A stretch of DNA of 64,000 nt from an uncultured Sulfurovum sp. (GTDB lineage Bacteria; Campylobacterota; Campylobacteria; Campylobacterales; Sulfurovaceae): the NCBI GenBank assembly GCA_902727935.1, contig CACVAX010000018.1, positions 1 to 64,000 on the forward strand. The letters run 5' to 3'. Both the position numbers and the translations under genes were made by a program. Under the pieces are notes generated by a model. It searched no databases. It saw only the letters and a program-made list of their open reading frames with translations, and had not been told where the DNA came from. Position 1 is the stretch's first letter; each line of letters starts with the position of its first letter. Of the stretch, positions 52,987 through 61,929 are shown in pieces.

Positions 52987-53370
52987 ATGAAAAAAATAAT
53001 TCTTCCTATGCTATTGGCTAGTATTGCTCTTGTTGCCTCTGAGGGGACAGAAGTACCCTATAAGCCAGGTTTACTTCTACCACCTCAAGGTGATAAAATT
53101 TTTGCACAAGAATGTGCAACTTGTCATGGTGCAGATGGAAAACAAGTAAGTTTTACAGGTTTTCCAGAAGGTGTTAAATACGCACCGATTGCTGGTATGG
53201 ATGCTAAAGAGTTAGCACAGACAATCAAAGACTATAGAGGTGGTGTAAAGAGTGAAGATTATGGACCCCTTAATAAATATGGTTATGGTGCAGCAATGGC
53301 AGCCCCAACAAGAGATCTTTCTTGGGATGAGATTGATGCAGTGGCTGAATATATCAGTGGTTTAAAATAA
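52987..53370 (+). CDS. Periplasmic monohaem cytochrome c, partner of the sulfide dehydrogenase flavoprotein
   Basis: The 127-residue protein has a signal peptide (cleavage near LVASE) and one haem site, CATCH at residues 43-47. A likely axial Met is in YGAAMAAPTRDLSWDEID, and the class I cytochrome C-terminal helix reads VAEYISGLK. It lies nine bases before the flavoprotein gene and would accept electrons from it, as FccA does in flavocytochrome c. SoxX is a less likely alternative because no soxA is nearby. Confidence 0.8.
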   Translation: MKKIILPMLLASIALVASEGTEVPYKPGLLLPPQGDKIFAQECATCHGADGKQVSFTGFPEGVKYAPIAGMDAKELAQTIKDYRGGVKSEDYGPLNKYGYGAAMAAPTRDLSWDEIDAVAEYISGLK

Positions 53371-53379
53371 AGGGTAAAG

Positions 53380-54849
53380 ATGGATAAGCAGTATATTGAT
53401 AAAATGTTATTGGAGATGGACAAAGATCTATCGAAACATGGTATGAGCAGAAGAGAAGCTCTAAAATTAGCTGGTCTTTCTGGTGCAGGGCTTCTTATGG
53501 GTGCTACAACAACTGCTAGTGCTGAAGAAGAAGAGATAGTTAAGACGGATGCTAAGGGTAAAATTGTTATTGTTGGTGGTGGTTTAGCAGGTATGAGTAC
53601 AGCTGCTAGAATAACACTTAAGTTATCTAATCCTGATATTACTATTCTTGAACCAAACCCAACTTCAGTCTCTTATCAACCTGGATATACCATGATTGCA
53701 GCTGGTATCTGGGAAAAAGATGACATTATCTATAACAGAGATGATTTTGTGCCAGATGGTGTTAAGATTATCCCTGAAAGAGCAATTTATTTTAATCCTC
53801 AAGAAAACCAATTAACCACAGATAGTGGACAAGTTGTTTCTTATGATTATCTTATTCTGGCAACAGGTGTGCAACTTGACTTTGAAAGAATTAAAGGTTT
53901 AGAAGAAGCAGGTCGTGCATTAAGTGGTGGAAAAAATGATAAGCTTCTTGATGCTTTGGGAGATAGTATTTGTTCTATTTATACCGAAGAAGGTTCTGTA
54001 AAAACTTGGGAGATGATGCAAAAATATATTGAACAAGCAAAATCTGGTAAGAAAACTGAATTTGTTTTCACACACCCAGATACACCTATTAAATGTGGGG
54101 GAGCACCAAAGAAAATTGTTTATCTAACAAACTCTAGACTTAAAGAGGCTGGAGCGAGGGAAAATGCTGAACTTACTTTCTATCCGAATGGTGGAGCAAT
54201 GTTTGGGGTACCTGAATATCATGATGCTATTGTGGGTCAGTTTAAAAGAGAAGGTATTAAACATCACTATAGACATAACCTTATTGAAGTAGATAAAGAG
54301 AAAAAAATTGCTGTTTTCGATGCTAAATGGCAGGAAAAAGGTCCTTGGGATCCAGTAATGAAGGATTTTGAGGTTATTCCTAAGCGTGAGAAAAAACGTG
54401 TGCCTTATGATATGTTACATATTGCTCCAGCACAAATTGCACCTAGAGAGATTGCAGAATCAGACTTAGGTTCAGCTGGAGGTTGGGTACCAGTGAATAA
54501 AGAGACACTTCAACATATTAGATACTTAAATGTATTTTCTATTGGAGACGTTGCTCAATTACCTATGGCAAAAACAGGAGGTTCTGTTAGAAAGCAATAC
54601 AAAGTATTGGTAGATAATCTTATTGCACTGATGAATGATAAAAAGATGGAAGCTAAATATGCTGGTTATACTGTTTGTCCATTAATTACAGATATTGGTA
54701 CAGTGATGCTTGCAGAATTTGACTGGACAGTAAAGCCTACTCCTTCATTTCCACTAGACCCAACTGTTGAAAGATGGATTTTCTGGTTAATGAAAGCATA
54801 TGCATTAAAGCCTATGACAATGTACGGAATGCTTTCTGGTAGAGCATAA
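53380..54849 (+). CDS. Tat-exported sulfide dehydrogenase flavoprotein (FccB/SQR-like)
   Basis: The 489-residue flavoprotein starts with a twin-arginine signal (SRREALKLAGLSGAGLLMG) and has the FAD motif KIVIVGGGLAGMSTAAR, the second dinucleotide site at DYLILATGVQL and FAD motif VFSIGDVAQL. Cysteines in TPIKCGGAPKK and YTVCPLITDIG are candidates for the redox-active pair that carries sulfane sulfur. The C-terminal WIFWLMKAYALKPMTMYG is amphipathic, like the membrane-binding end of sulfide:quinone reductases. It oxidises sulfide in the periplasm, passing electrons to the upstream cytochrome or to quinone. Confidence 0.8.
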   Translation: MDKQYIDKMLLEMDKDLSKHGMSRREALKLAGLSGAGLLMGATTTASAEEEEIVKTDAKGKIVIVGGGLAGMSTAARITLKLSNPDITILEPNPTSVSYQPGYTMIAAGIWEKDDIIYNRDDFVPDGVKIIPERAIYFNPQENQLTTDSGQVVSYDYLILATGVQLDFERIKGLEEAGRALSGGKNDKLLDALGDSICSIYTEEGSVKTWEMMQKYIEQAKSGKKTEFVFTHPDTPIKCGGAPKKIVYLTNSRLKEAGARENAELTFYPNGGAMFGVPEYHDAIVGQFKREGIKHHYRHNLIEVDKEKKIAVFDAKWQEKGPWDPVMKDFEVIPKREKKRVPYDMLHIAPAQIAPREIAESDLGSAGGWVPVNKETLQHIRYLNVFSIGDVAQLPMAKTGGSVRKQYKVLVDNLIALMNDKKMEAKYAGYTVCPLITDIGTVMLAEFDWTVKPTPSFPLDPTVERWIFWLMKAYALKPMTMYGMLSGRA

Positions 54850-54873
54850 TAGTTTAGAAAGTTAGGATTAAAT

Positions 54874-55356
54874 ATGCAAATACAATTTGAACTAGCAAAA
54901 TATGATGAAGCCTTAGATAAGTTTGATTTAGATGAAACTTTATATCAAATAGAAATCTCTGAAGAAGATGCACAGACATATGAGCTGTTAAAATCTTCAG
55001 ATTTGAATTTATATAATTGGTTTATTGAAGCTGACTTTTTTACTCAATATATTAGGGAAGAAGTTTATCCTTATGGAGATCATAAGAAAATTGCTGTTTG
55101 TGATATTAATGACATAAGCTTTCGACGATTTTTCTTTTTTAAAGTAAGCAGTGGTGATAGTCATTATGACTATTTTAAAAAGCTTTTCAATATTTTTGAA
55201 GAGTCAGACTGGCAAGATAGAGAAGAAGTTGGTAAACAAATTTTAGAACGCTTAAAAACTAAACGTCTTGAATTACTTATAGATTTAACAGAAGATGTAG
55301 AGATTGAGCATGAAAGTAAAGAGAATGAGACTGTAGAGAGTGATGGAGAAGTTTAA
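54874..55356 (+). CDS. Unknown acidic cytoplasmic protein in the sulfur operon
   Basis: The 160-residue product has no signal peptide. It is acidic at both ends, with a middle rich in Phe and Tyr (ISFRRFFFFKVSSGDSHYDY). I do not recognise a family. It begins 24 bases after the flavoprotein gene and overlaps the next gene by 14 bases, so it is part of the same operon and may be a cytoplasmic chaperone or regulator of the Tat-exported redox enzymes. This last point is conjecture from context. Confidence 0.65.
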   Translation: MQIQFELAKYDEALDKFDLDETLYQIEISEEDAQTYELLKSSDLNLYNWFIEADFFTQYIREEVYPYGDHKKIAVCDINDISFRRFFFFKVSSGDSHYDYFKKLFNIFEESDWQDREEVGKQILERLKTKRLELLIDLTEDVEIEHESKENETVESDGEV

Positions 55357-55576
55357 GGTTATTATAAAAAAAGAACTCTTTTTTTATTTTGTGATATTTA
55401 TTGTTTTGGCATTAATATCACATAGTGACTTATTAAGTGAACCTTTAGTAAGGTTAGAGCTTTTAATTGATCAAGAAAATTATCTTCATCCTTTTTTATA
55501 TACATTTGTTGTATACAGTTTTATTTTATTGGTAAGGAAGATTTTAGATTTTATATTGGGTATATTTGAAAAATAA
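55343..55576 (+). CDS. Small membrane protein in the sulfur operon
   Basis: The 77-residue protein has two hydrophobic helices (FFYFVIFIVLALISH and FLYTFVVYSFILLVRKIL) with a short loop containing RLELLIDQEN. The ATG 55343 overlaps the preceding gene; a GTG just before is an alternative. The family is unknown to me. Its coupling to the unknown upstream gene suggests the two proteins act together. Confidence 0.6.
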   Translation: MEKFKVIIKKELFFYFVIFIVLALISHSDLLSEPLVRLELLIDQENYLHPFLYTFVVYSFILLVRKILDFILGIFEK

Positions 55577-55810
55577 ATATATCAAATTTATTAGATAATA
55601 AAGAGCTTTTTTAATTGTTTCTACAGGTAACATGAGATACCTAAAGATGCATTTTATGAATATCTATAAATATTATTTAAAATCTTACGTTATAATAATT
55701 ATTATAACTTATGTTACTTATGCGTTTTATTTATAAAATTCATATTAATATATCGATGGAGAAGTGTAAAAACTCCTGAAATTATAAAAATCTACATAAA
55801 AGGTGAAAAT

Positions 55811-57112
55811 GTGAACAAAACATTGGAAATAGAAGAATTAGATTCTGTTAGCAGAAGAGACTTCTTTAAAACAACAGCATCCGTAAGTACGATTGCTGCT
55901 ACAAGTATTTTAGTACCAAATACAGTGCTTGCAGATGATGAAAATATCATCCATCATGTAAAATGGGGTACTACCTTAGGTCATGAGGTAAATAAATATC
56001 CTTATGGTAAGCCGTCGCTTTATGAGCATAATGTTGTTAGAAGAACATCTCCATTGATGTCTTCAGCTGGAGATATGCATGCTGCTATATCCATGACACC
56101 TTTAGCTGACATAAGTGGAATTATTGTACCAAATGGATTACATTTTACACGTACACACAATGGTGTAGCACAAGTTGATCCAAATAAGTTTAGACTTATG
56201 ATACATGGACTTGTTGAAAAGCCAATTGTCCTTACATTGGACGAGTTAAAAAAATATCCAAGTGAAAGCAGAATTTTAATGATGGAATGTCCATCTAACT
56301 CTGCAGCAGAATGGAAAGGACCACAGTTTGGTACTTTGCAAATGGCTAAAGGTATGATGTCTTGTGCTGAATGGACAGGCGTTCGCCTTAAGACCATACT
56401 TGATGAACTTGGACTTAAGCCAGAAGCGAAGTGGATGCTTGCAGAAGGTTCTGATGGTTCAGAAATGAGTCGAACAGTACCAATTGAAAAAGTATTAGAT
56501 GACGCAATGATTGTTTGGGGACAAAATGGTGAAGCATTACGTAATGAACAAGGATATCCTGTTCGTTTAATGTTACCAGGTTGGGAAGCAAACCTTTGTG
56601 TTAAATGGCTAAAAAGATTAGAGTTTGGTGATAAACCATGGTATGCAAAAGAAGAAACTTCTAAGTACACAGCATTAACTGCAAGTGGTAAGGCAATTCA
56701 ACATTTTTATGCTAATGAAGTTAACTCTGTGATTACTTATCCATGTCCAGAGAGAGACTGGACGAGTCTTAAAGAAGGTGACTTGGTTGAGATTGAAGGT
56801 TTAACTTGGACGGGTCACGGTACTATTAAAGGCGTAGATATTAGTTTTGATGGTGGAAAAAATTGGGTAGAAGCAAATCTCAAAGGTTTAGTTCTTCCAA
56901 AAGCATGGACAAGATTCTCATATATGCATAAGTATGATGGTAAACCATTATTATTACAAAGTCGTGCATATGATGATTCTGACAATGTTCAACCAACGGT
57001 TAACCAAGAAAAAGCTGTTGTTGGTGTTGAAGGTGTTTATCATAGAAATGCAATTATGACATGGGAAGTAACTGATATGGGAAAGGTAAGTAATGTTCAA
57101 GTTAGATCGTAA
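55811..57112 (+). CDS. soxC: Sulfane dehydrogenase molybdenum subunit SoxC
   Basis: The 433-residue periplasmic Mo enzyme is of the sulfite-oxidase family and, with SoxD, oxidises the outer sulfur atom bound to SoxY. A Tat signal (SRRDFFKTTASVSTIAAT) starts it. The Mo ligand Cys160 is in LMMECPSNSAAEWKGP. The Mo-cofactor domain and a C-terminal dimerisation domain with GVDISFDGGKNW are complete. GTG 55811 is the start, preceded by AAAAGGTG. It overlaps soxD by 20 bases. Confidence 0.92.
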   Translation: MNKTLEIEELDSVSRRDFFKTTASVSTIAATSILVPNTVLADDENIIHHVKWGTTLGHEVNKYPYGKPSLYEHNVVRRTSPLMSSAGDMHAAISMTPLADISGIIVPNGLHFTRTHNGVAQVDPNKFRLMIHGLVEKPIVLTLDELKKYPSESRILMMECPSNSAAEWKGPQFGTLQMAKGMMSCAEWTGVRLKTILDELGLKPEAKWMLAEGSDGSEMSRTVPIEKVLDDAMIVWGQNGEALRNEQGYPVRLMLPGWEANLCVKWLKRLEFGDKPWYAKEETSKYTALTASGKAIQHFYANEVNSVITYPCPERDWTSLKEGDLVEIEGLTWTGHGTIKGVDISFDGGKNWVEANLKGLVLPKAWTRFSYMHKYDGKPLLLQSRAYDDSDNVQPTVNQEKAVVGVEGVYHRNAIMTWEVTDMGKVSNVQVRS

Positions 57113-58256
57113 ATTAGTAACTGCTGGTATGGTATCAGCACTTGCTTTAACATTTTCTGTAACCACAGTAAGTGCTTCAGAAGTTGGTGAGTATAAGTCG
57201 AAATCAGGTGCAATAGATGGTGGTGTAATTTATCCAAGAGAAAATGGTCAATATACTGCTTATAAATATAATGAGCAAAGTACTAAAGGCGTTAGCTTTG
57301 GTAGACCAGCTACAGCAAATGAGATTAAAGCATGGGATATAGATGCTCTTCCAGATGGTTCAGGTTTACCAGAAGGTGAAGGTTCTGTAGAACTTGGTGA
57401 TGAGCTTTATGAAGCACAATGTGCTGTATGTCATGGTGAGTTTGGAGCTGGTGGTTCTGGTTATCCACAACTTGCTGGTGGTAACATGGACAAAGATGAA
57501 AATGGTGTTATTATTACTTTGAAAAATCAAAGAGTTTATGGTAGTACCGATGCACCAAAAAGAACCGTTGGTACTTATTGGCCAGTTGCAACCACACTCT
57601 TTACATACATTAGAGATGCAATGCCATATGCTCATCCAAAATCATTAAGTAACGATGAAGTTTATGCTATTACTGCTTATATTCTTGCTCAAAATGATAT
57701 AGAGATAGATGGTGAAGAGATGGATGATGACTATGTTTTAAATAAAGAAAAACTTTCTAAAGTTGCTCTTCCAAACAGAAATGGATTCTATCCAAATATC
57801 GATGGACCAAAAGGACAAGAAAACATTCGAGCATTCTTTGCTGACCGTGCTAAAAATATTGGTGCTGGTACAAGATGTATGAAAGATTGTAAAGATCCAG
57901 GTGGTCAAGATGGTAAAACACCTCCAGCTGTAATGAGAATTAAGTATGAAATGAGTGATGTAACTCCTCCTTATGCTTATGATAAAAGTTTACCAGCAAA
58001 GAAAAAAGATGAGAATGCTCATCCAGGTAAAGAGGCATACCAAGCAAACTGTGTATTATGTCATAAAACAGATGCTATGGGTGCACCAGCAGTTGGAGAT
58101 AAGGCTGCATGGGAACTTGTGATGAAAAAAGGTTTAGATAAAGTTTATCATAATACGATTCACGGAATTAATGGAATGCCTCCAAAAGGTGGTACTTCAT
58201 TAGCTGATGATAAAATTAAAGCAATTGTTGACTATATGATAGAGGCAAGTAAGTAG
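57093..58256 (+). CDS. soxD: Dihaem cytochrome c subunit SoxD
   Basis: The 387-residue protein has a signal peptide (cleavage near VSASE) and two haem sites, CAVCH at 110-114 and CVLCH at 320-324, each in a class I cytochrome domain. It takes electrons from SoxC, passing them to small cytochromes. The N-terminal region (VSFGRPATANEIKAWDIDAL) precedes the first haem and is typical of SoxD. Translational overlap with soxC fits the stoichiometric complex. Confidence 0.92.
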   Translation: MFKLDRKLVTAGMVSALALTFSVTTVSASEVGEYKSKSGAIDGGVIYPRENGQYTAYKYNEQSTKGVSFGRPATANEIKAWDIDALPDGSGLPEGEGSVELGDELYEAQCAVCHGEFGAGGSGYPQLAGGNMDKDENGVIITLKNQRVYGSTDAPKRTVGTYWPVATTLFTYIRDAMPYAHPKSLSNDEVYAITAYILAQNDIEIDGEEMDDDYVLNKEKLSKVALPNRNGFYPNIDGPKGQENIRAFFADRAKNIGAGTRCMKDCKDPGGQDGKTPPAVMRIKYEMSDVTPPYAYDKSLPAKKKDENAHPGKEAYQANCVLCHKTDAMGAPAVGDKAAWELVMKKGLDKVYHNTIHGINGMPPKGGTSLADDKIKAIVDYMIEASK

Positions 58257-58356
58257 TCTTTGGACTACGCACACTGTTTTTACACGATTAGTCAATATTA
58301 TAATACTTATAAGATGAACTTGTCTTATAAGTCCAATTTAACATAAAGGAAAGATA

Positions 58357-58833
58357 ATGGAAAGACGAAATTTTTTAACTATGGGTGTTGTAGCAGCAGC
58401 TGCAATACTAGTACCAGGAAGCCTACAAGCTATTAACTTTAGAGAAACTAAAGCAAAAGCATGGGAAGCTGAAAAGTCTTCAGAAGCAATTAAAGAAATG
58501 TTTGGAGAAGAAGTATTTTCTGGACCAGATAAGTTAATTGCAGTAACTGATAAAATCAAAATGACTGCTCCTAAATTAGCAGAAAATGGTGGTTCTATTC
58601 CAATTCGTCTTAGAAGTGATTTAGACATTGAAACTATCGCATTTTTCCAGGATGCAAACCCTAGAGCTGCTACAGTAGTATTTACAGTTCCAGAAGGTCA
58701 AAAAGTAGACTATTCATTTAGAGTTAAAATGAGACAAACAGCTTACGTTACTGTTGTTGCTAAAACTAGAGATGGAAAACTTCATACACTTAACAAAGAG
58801 ATCGATGTATCTATTGGTGGTTGTGGAGGGTGA
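58357..58833 (+). CDS. soxY: Sulfur carrier protein SoxY (second copy, canonical arm)
   Basis: The 158-residue SoxY starts MERRNFLTMGVVAAAAILVP, a Tat-like signal, and ends IGGCGG, the canonical flexible arm with the sulfur-carrying Cys156. It is the partner of the adjoining soxZ and probably the carrier acted on by SoxCD, whose genes immediately precede it. It is clearly a paralogue of the SoxY at 51306 (shared FRxTK.xAW near the mature start). Confidence 0.93.
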   Translation: MERRNFLTMGVVAAAAILVPGSLQAINFRETKAKAWEAEKSSEAIKEMFGEEVFSGPDKLIAVTDKIKMTAPKLAENGGSIPIRLRSDLDIETIAFFQDANPRAATVVFTVPEGQKVDYSFRVKMRQTAYVTVVAKTRDGKLHTLNKEIDVSIGGCGG

Positions 58834-58900
58834 TTTAAATCTCACTCACAGTTTAAGCAGGAAAAATAAAATAAAATAAAGTAAAGTAAAAGGATACACA

Positions 58901-59206
58901 ATGGCTAAAGATATGAAAATCAAAGCAAAAGAAAAAGATGGTGTTGTTAAAGTAAAAGTAATGTTTACAAGTCTAATGGCAGATAAAGAAGAAGCTGAAA
59001 AAAAGAAAATTGACGTTGAGTATATTGCGCATATTCTTGGAAAAGCTAATGATAAAGTTGTATTTGAAGCAACTACAAGTGGATTTATGTCAGAAAATCC
59101 ACTAATGAAGTTTGCATTTACTGGTGCTAAAAAAGGTGATGAGTTAGAATTCACAGTTACTGGTCACGATGGTAAAACAGAAACAGGAAAGAAAAAAATT
59201 AAATAA
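58901..59206 (+). CDS. soxZ: Sulfur carrier complex subunit SoxZ (second copy)
   Basis: The 101-residue SoxZ begins MAKDMKIKAKEKDGVVKVKV and ends GHDGKTETGKKKIK, closely like the first copy. It lacks a signal peptide, so it must be co-exported with SoxY. It lies 67 bases after soxY and eight before the metallo-beta-lactamase gene. Confidence 0.93.
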   Translation: MAKDMKIKAKEKDGVVKVKVMFTSLMADKEEAEKKKIDVEYIAHILGKANDKVVFEATTSGFMSENPLMKFAFTGAKKGDELEFTVTGHDGKTETGKKKIK

Positions 59207-59214
59207 GGATACTT

Positions 59215-60516
59215 ATGAAAAAAATATTAAGTATAGTATTGATAATAGCTTTTGTTATATCAATGCCCTTTATTTTCAATAAGTCAGTTACTGTTGAACA
59301 TCCTCACAAACTCGATATTGATGGGAACTTCATTCTTAATGAATGGGTTCCGTCAAGAGTGGGTGAAGGTCCTGACTGGAACTACAACTTAAAGCCTGTA
59401 AAGATCACTGATAGAGTATGGTGTTATTTTGGTGCGATGGAAATGCCAACAAAAGAAAATGCTGGAAACATGTCAAACTCTTGTTACATTAAAGGTGATA
59501 CAGAGTGGATAACATGGGATACAGGTCCTTCTTATGTATTTGCTGAACAAGCTTATGCTGAAATGAAAAAAATTGCTGATATGCCTGTTAAAACAGTTAT
59601 TATTAGTCATGAACATGATGATCATTGGTTAGGTAACAACTACTATAAAGAAGTACATGGTGCTAAAATTATTGGTGCTGAATCTATCAATGAAAATTAC
59701 TTTGGTCCTAGACACATAGAAGGTAAAGATTACCCTGGTATGCAAACAAGAATGATAAAAGCACTTTATCAGAATGCTACTAGAAAAACAGTATTAGCAC
59801 TTACCGATGAAGCATTTGAAGATACTGTTGAATTTGAAATTTCTGGTGTAAAGTTAGAGTATGTTAAAGTGGGTTATGCACACTCTGAAGAAGACTGGTT
59901 CTTATATTTACCAGATGACAAAGTTGTTTTGGCAGCTGATGTTGTTATGAATGGTAGAGTAACATCAAACAGAGATGGTCTTGTTATTGGACAGATTAAT
60001 GCTATTAACGCTATTAAAGCTAGAGAATGGGACTATTTGGTACCAGGACATGGATTTATTACGGATAAGTCAGCAGCAGATGAGTCTGTTAAATATTTTG
60101 CATTATTAACAGAGAGAGTACTTGATAAAATGGAAGATGGTATTATTGCTGATTTCATTACTAAAGAAGTAACATTGAATGAATTTAGAGATAAAGATTT
60201 GTATTATATCTTAAGTCCACAAAATGTATTTAGGTCTTATGAAGAACTTGAAATGTATGATGAAGATGATCTAATTGATTATGTTGCGATAGAAGAAGAG
60301 AAAAAAGCTAAGAGACTTGCTGAAGCAGAAGCTGTTGCAAATGAATTAGCAGCAAAAGTTAAAGCTGAAGAAGCAGTAGAAACTGCTAAAGTTGAAGAAG
60401 TTGAAGTTATGAAAGTAGAAGTAACTGAACCTGTTAAAACAGAAGCAGTTAAAGAAGAAGCTACTGTACCTACAGTACCAGAAGTACCTACTGTACCTAC
60501 AGTAGAATCTATCTAA
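59215..60516 (+). CDS. Periplasmic metallo-beta-lactamase-fold hydrolase, SoxH-like, with repeat tail
   Basis: The 433-residue protein has an N-terminal signal/anchor helix and a metallo-beta-lactamase domain with the metal motif ISHEHDDHWLG (His132, His134, Asp136, His137) and later ligands in GYAHSEEDW, VVLAADVVMN and YLVPGHGF. Residues about 345-433 form a charged Ala/Val/Glu helix ending in a VPTVPEVPTVPTV repeat. Similar hydrolases in sox loci are called SoxH; the substrate is unknown, perhaps a persulfide or thioester. It is the last gene of the cluster. Confidence 0.75.
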   Translation: MKKILSIVLIIAFVISMPFIFNKSVTVEHPHKLDIDGNFILNEWVPSRVGEGPDWNYNLKPVKITDRVWCYFGAMEMPTKENAGNMSNSCYIKGDTEWITWDTGPSYVFAEQAYAEMKKIADMPVKTVIISHEHDDHWLGNNYYKEVHGAKIIGAESINENYFGPRHIEGKDYPGMQTRMIKALYQNATRKTVLALTDEAFEDTVEFEISGVKLEYVKVGYAHSEEDWFLYLPDDKVVLAADVVMNGRVTSNRDGLVIGQINAINAIKAREWDYLVPGHGFITDKSAADESVKYFALLTERVLDKMEDGIIADFITKEVTLNEFRDKDLYYILSPQNVFRSYEELEMYDEDDLIDYVAIEEEKKAKRLAEAEAVANELAAKVKAEEAVETAKVEEVEVMKVEVTEPVKTEAVKEEATVPTVPEVPTVPTVESI

Positions 60517-60526
60517 AACTAGATAT

Positions 60527-60551
60527 TCATTAGCAGAATTTTTGCTAATGA
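60527..60551 (+). terminator. Stem-loop after the sox cluster
   Basis: TCATTAGCA (60527-60535) and TGCTAATGA (60543-60551) form a perfect nine-base stem with a seven-base loop, 11 bases past the last stop codon of the cluster. Confidence 0.6.
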
Positions 60552-60705
60552 TATCATACTTGATTAATTTTTTATTAAAGAAAGAAAGAAAATAAAATAG
60601 ATAGTGACAATCTTATCCATTTTATTTTTTTTCACACTACGAAGATTATTAATTAAAATCCTTATTCATTTTATATTATAAAAAATTAACTTTAAGAGGG
60701 AATAA

Positions 60706-61452
60706 ATGAAAAACTTATTATTTGGTTTGTTTTTTTTTGGATTAACACTTTTATTGGCACATGGGCCCAACCATAATCTAGCAGAAGAGGCAAAAAAAAG
60801 AGGGGACTATAAAAGTGCTTTAAAATATACACTCAAACAATTGGATGAAGACTTAAAGACTTTGGGTGAGAATGCTCCAGAAACGATTATAAGTTATTCT
60901 AAAGCAGGTTATTATTCTGAAAAACTTGGAGAGTATGAACCAGCATTAGAATATAATTTTCAAGCTTTAAAAATACAAAAAAAACGTGAAAATATTCATG
61001 ATTCAACAGCAGCTTCAACTTATAATAATATTGGAGGCATTTACAGTAAATTAAAACAGTATGATGAGGCACTGAAATATTATTTTAAATCTTTGAAAAT
61101 TCAACAAATAGTGTTTGGAAAAGAGCATCGCGTTGCTTCAATTACTTATAATAATATTGCTGGAGTGTATCGTAAGCAAGAAAAGTATAACGAGGCATTG
61201 GATTACTATAATAAAGCTTTAAAAATTAGAAAAGAGGCTTTGGGAAAAAACCATTATACTGTAGCATTATCTTATAGTAATATAGGTTTAATTTATTTTG
61301 AACAAGCACAAAATAAAAAAGCATTAAATCAGTTAGGAAAAGCTTTAAAGATACAAGAAAAAAAGTTTGGCAAAGAACACTCTTTTACACGAAAAACCCA
61401 AAAAAATATTGAGTATATCAAAAAAGAAATGGCAAAAGATAAGGGCGTATAA
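60706..61452 (+). CDS. Exported TPR-repeat protein
   Basis: The 248-residue protein has a signal peptide (cleavage near LLAHG) and four to five kinesin-light-chain-like TPRs of about 42 residues (STYNNIGGIYSKLKQYDEAL, ITYNNIAGVYRKQEKYNEAL, LSYSNIGLIYFEQAQNKKAL). It is a periplasmic scaffold with unknown partners and resembles the TPR lipoprotein at 44724, but has no lipobox. Good GAGGGAA ribosome site. Confidence 0.8.
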   Translation: MKNLLFGLFFFGLTLLLAHGPNHNLAEEAKKRGDYKSALKYTLKQLDEDLKTLGENAPETIISYSKAGYYSEKLGEYEPALEYNFQALKIQKKRENIHDSTAASTYNNIGGIYSKLKQYDEALKYYFKSLKIQQIVFGKEHRVASITYNNIAGVYRKQEKYNEALDYYNKALKIRKEALGKNHYTVALSYSNIGLIYFEQAQNKKALNQLGKALKIQEKKFGKEHSFTRKTQKNIEYIKKEMAKDKGV

Positions 61453-61461
61453 AAAGTTGTG

Positions 61462-61929
61462 TTACTCTTCAGATTTTATGCCAAAAAAATGTACAACTTC
61501 TCTAACAATGGTTGCTTGTTTTCTTTTTTGAAAATGTTCATTTAAGTCAAAGTCTTCACTTTCATATTTCTCTTTATACTCTTTAATAAAAGCGTGGTAA
61601 AGTTCCTCTTTAATACCTGTGACTTCATAGTGTATTTTGTCAAACCTCATACCTTTAACCTTAAGGGTTTCACGTGATTTTTCATTGGCATTGATACCTG
61701 CATATCTATTATTTTTTTCTTGAGTAATATTCATCTCTAAATGGGCACGTATTGAGGTGATGGTATGCTCAAGTTGATTCAGTGGCATATCTTTGGGTGT
61801 ATGCTCAATAATTGTAGCTTTTTCTTGAGAGTAGCCCCAGTCACCAGAAAGGGGAAAATCAACATCAAAAGTTGTTTTGATAATTTCTTGAATATTAGTT
61901 TGGTTTTGAAGTTCATTGAATTTTGTCAT
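61462..61929 (-). CDS. Unknown small cytoplasmic protein
   Basis: This is a 155-residue charged protein without signal or membrane segments. I recognise no motif; repeats of Lys/Glu and a stretch KEYKEKYESEDFDLNEHF suggest helices. Its ATG abuts the stop of the upstream thioredoxin-fold gene (TAAATG), so the two are co-transcribed. Confidence 0.6.
   Translation of the reverse strand: MTKFNELQNQTNIQEIIKTTFDVDFPLSGDWGYSQEKATIIEHTPKDMPLNQLEHTITSIRAHLEMNITQEKNNRYAGINANEKSRETLKVKGMRFDKIHYEVTGIKEELYHAFIKEYKEKYESEDFDLNEHFQKRKQATIVREVVHFFGIKSEE

Noticed and set aside
56020-56670. A 216-codon minus-strand open frame inside soxC
   Set aside because: It lies wholly antisense to a gene with clear SoxC motifs and its translation shows no domain, so it is a shadow of the coding strand.
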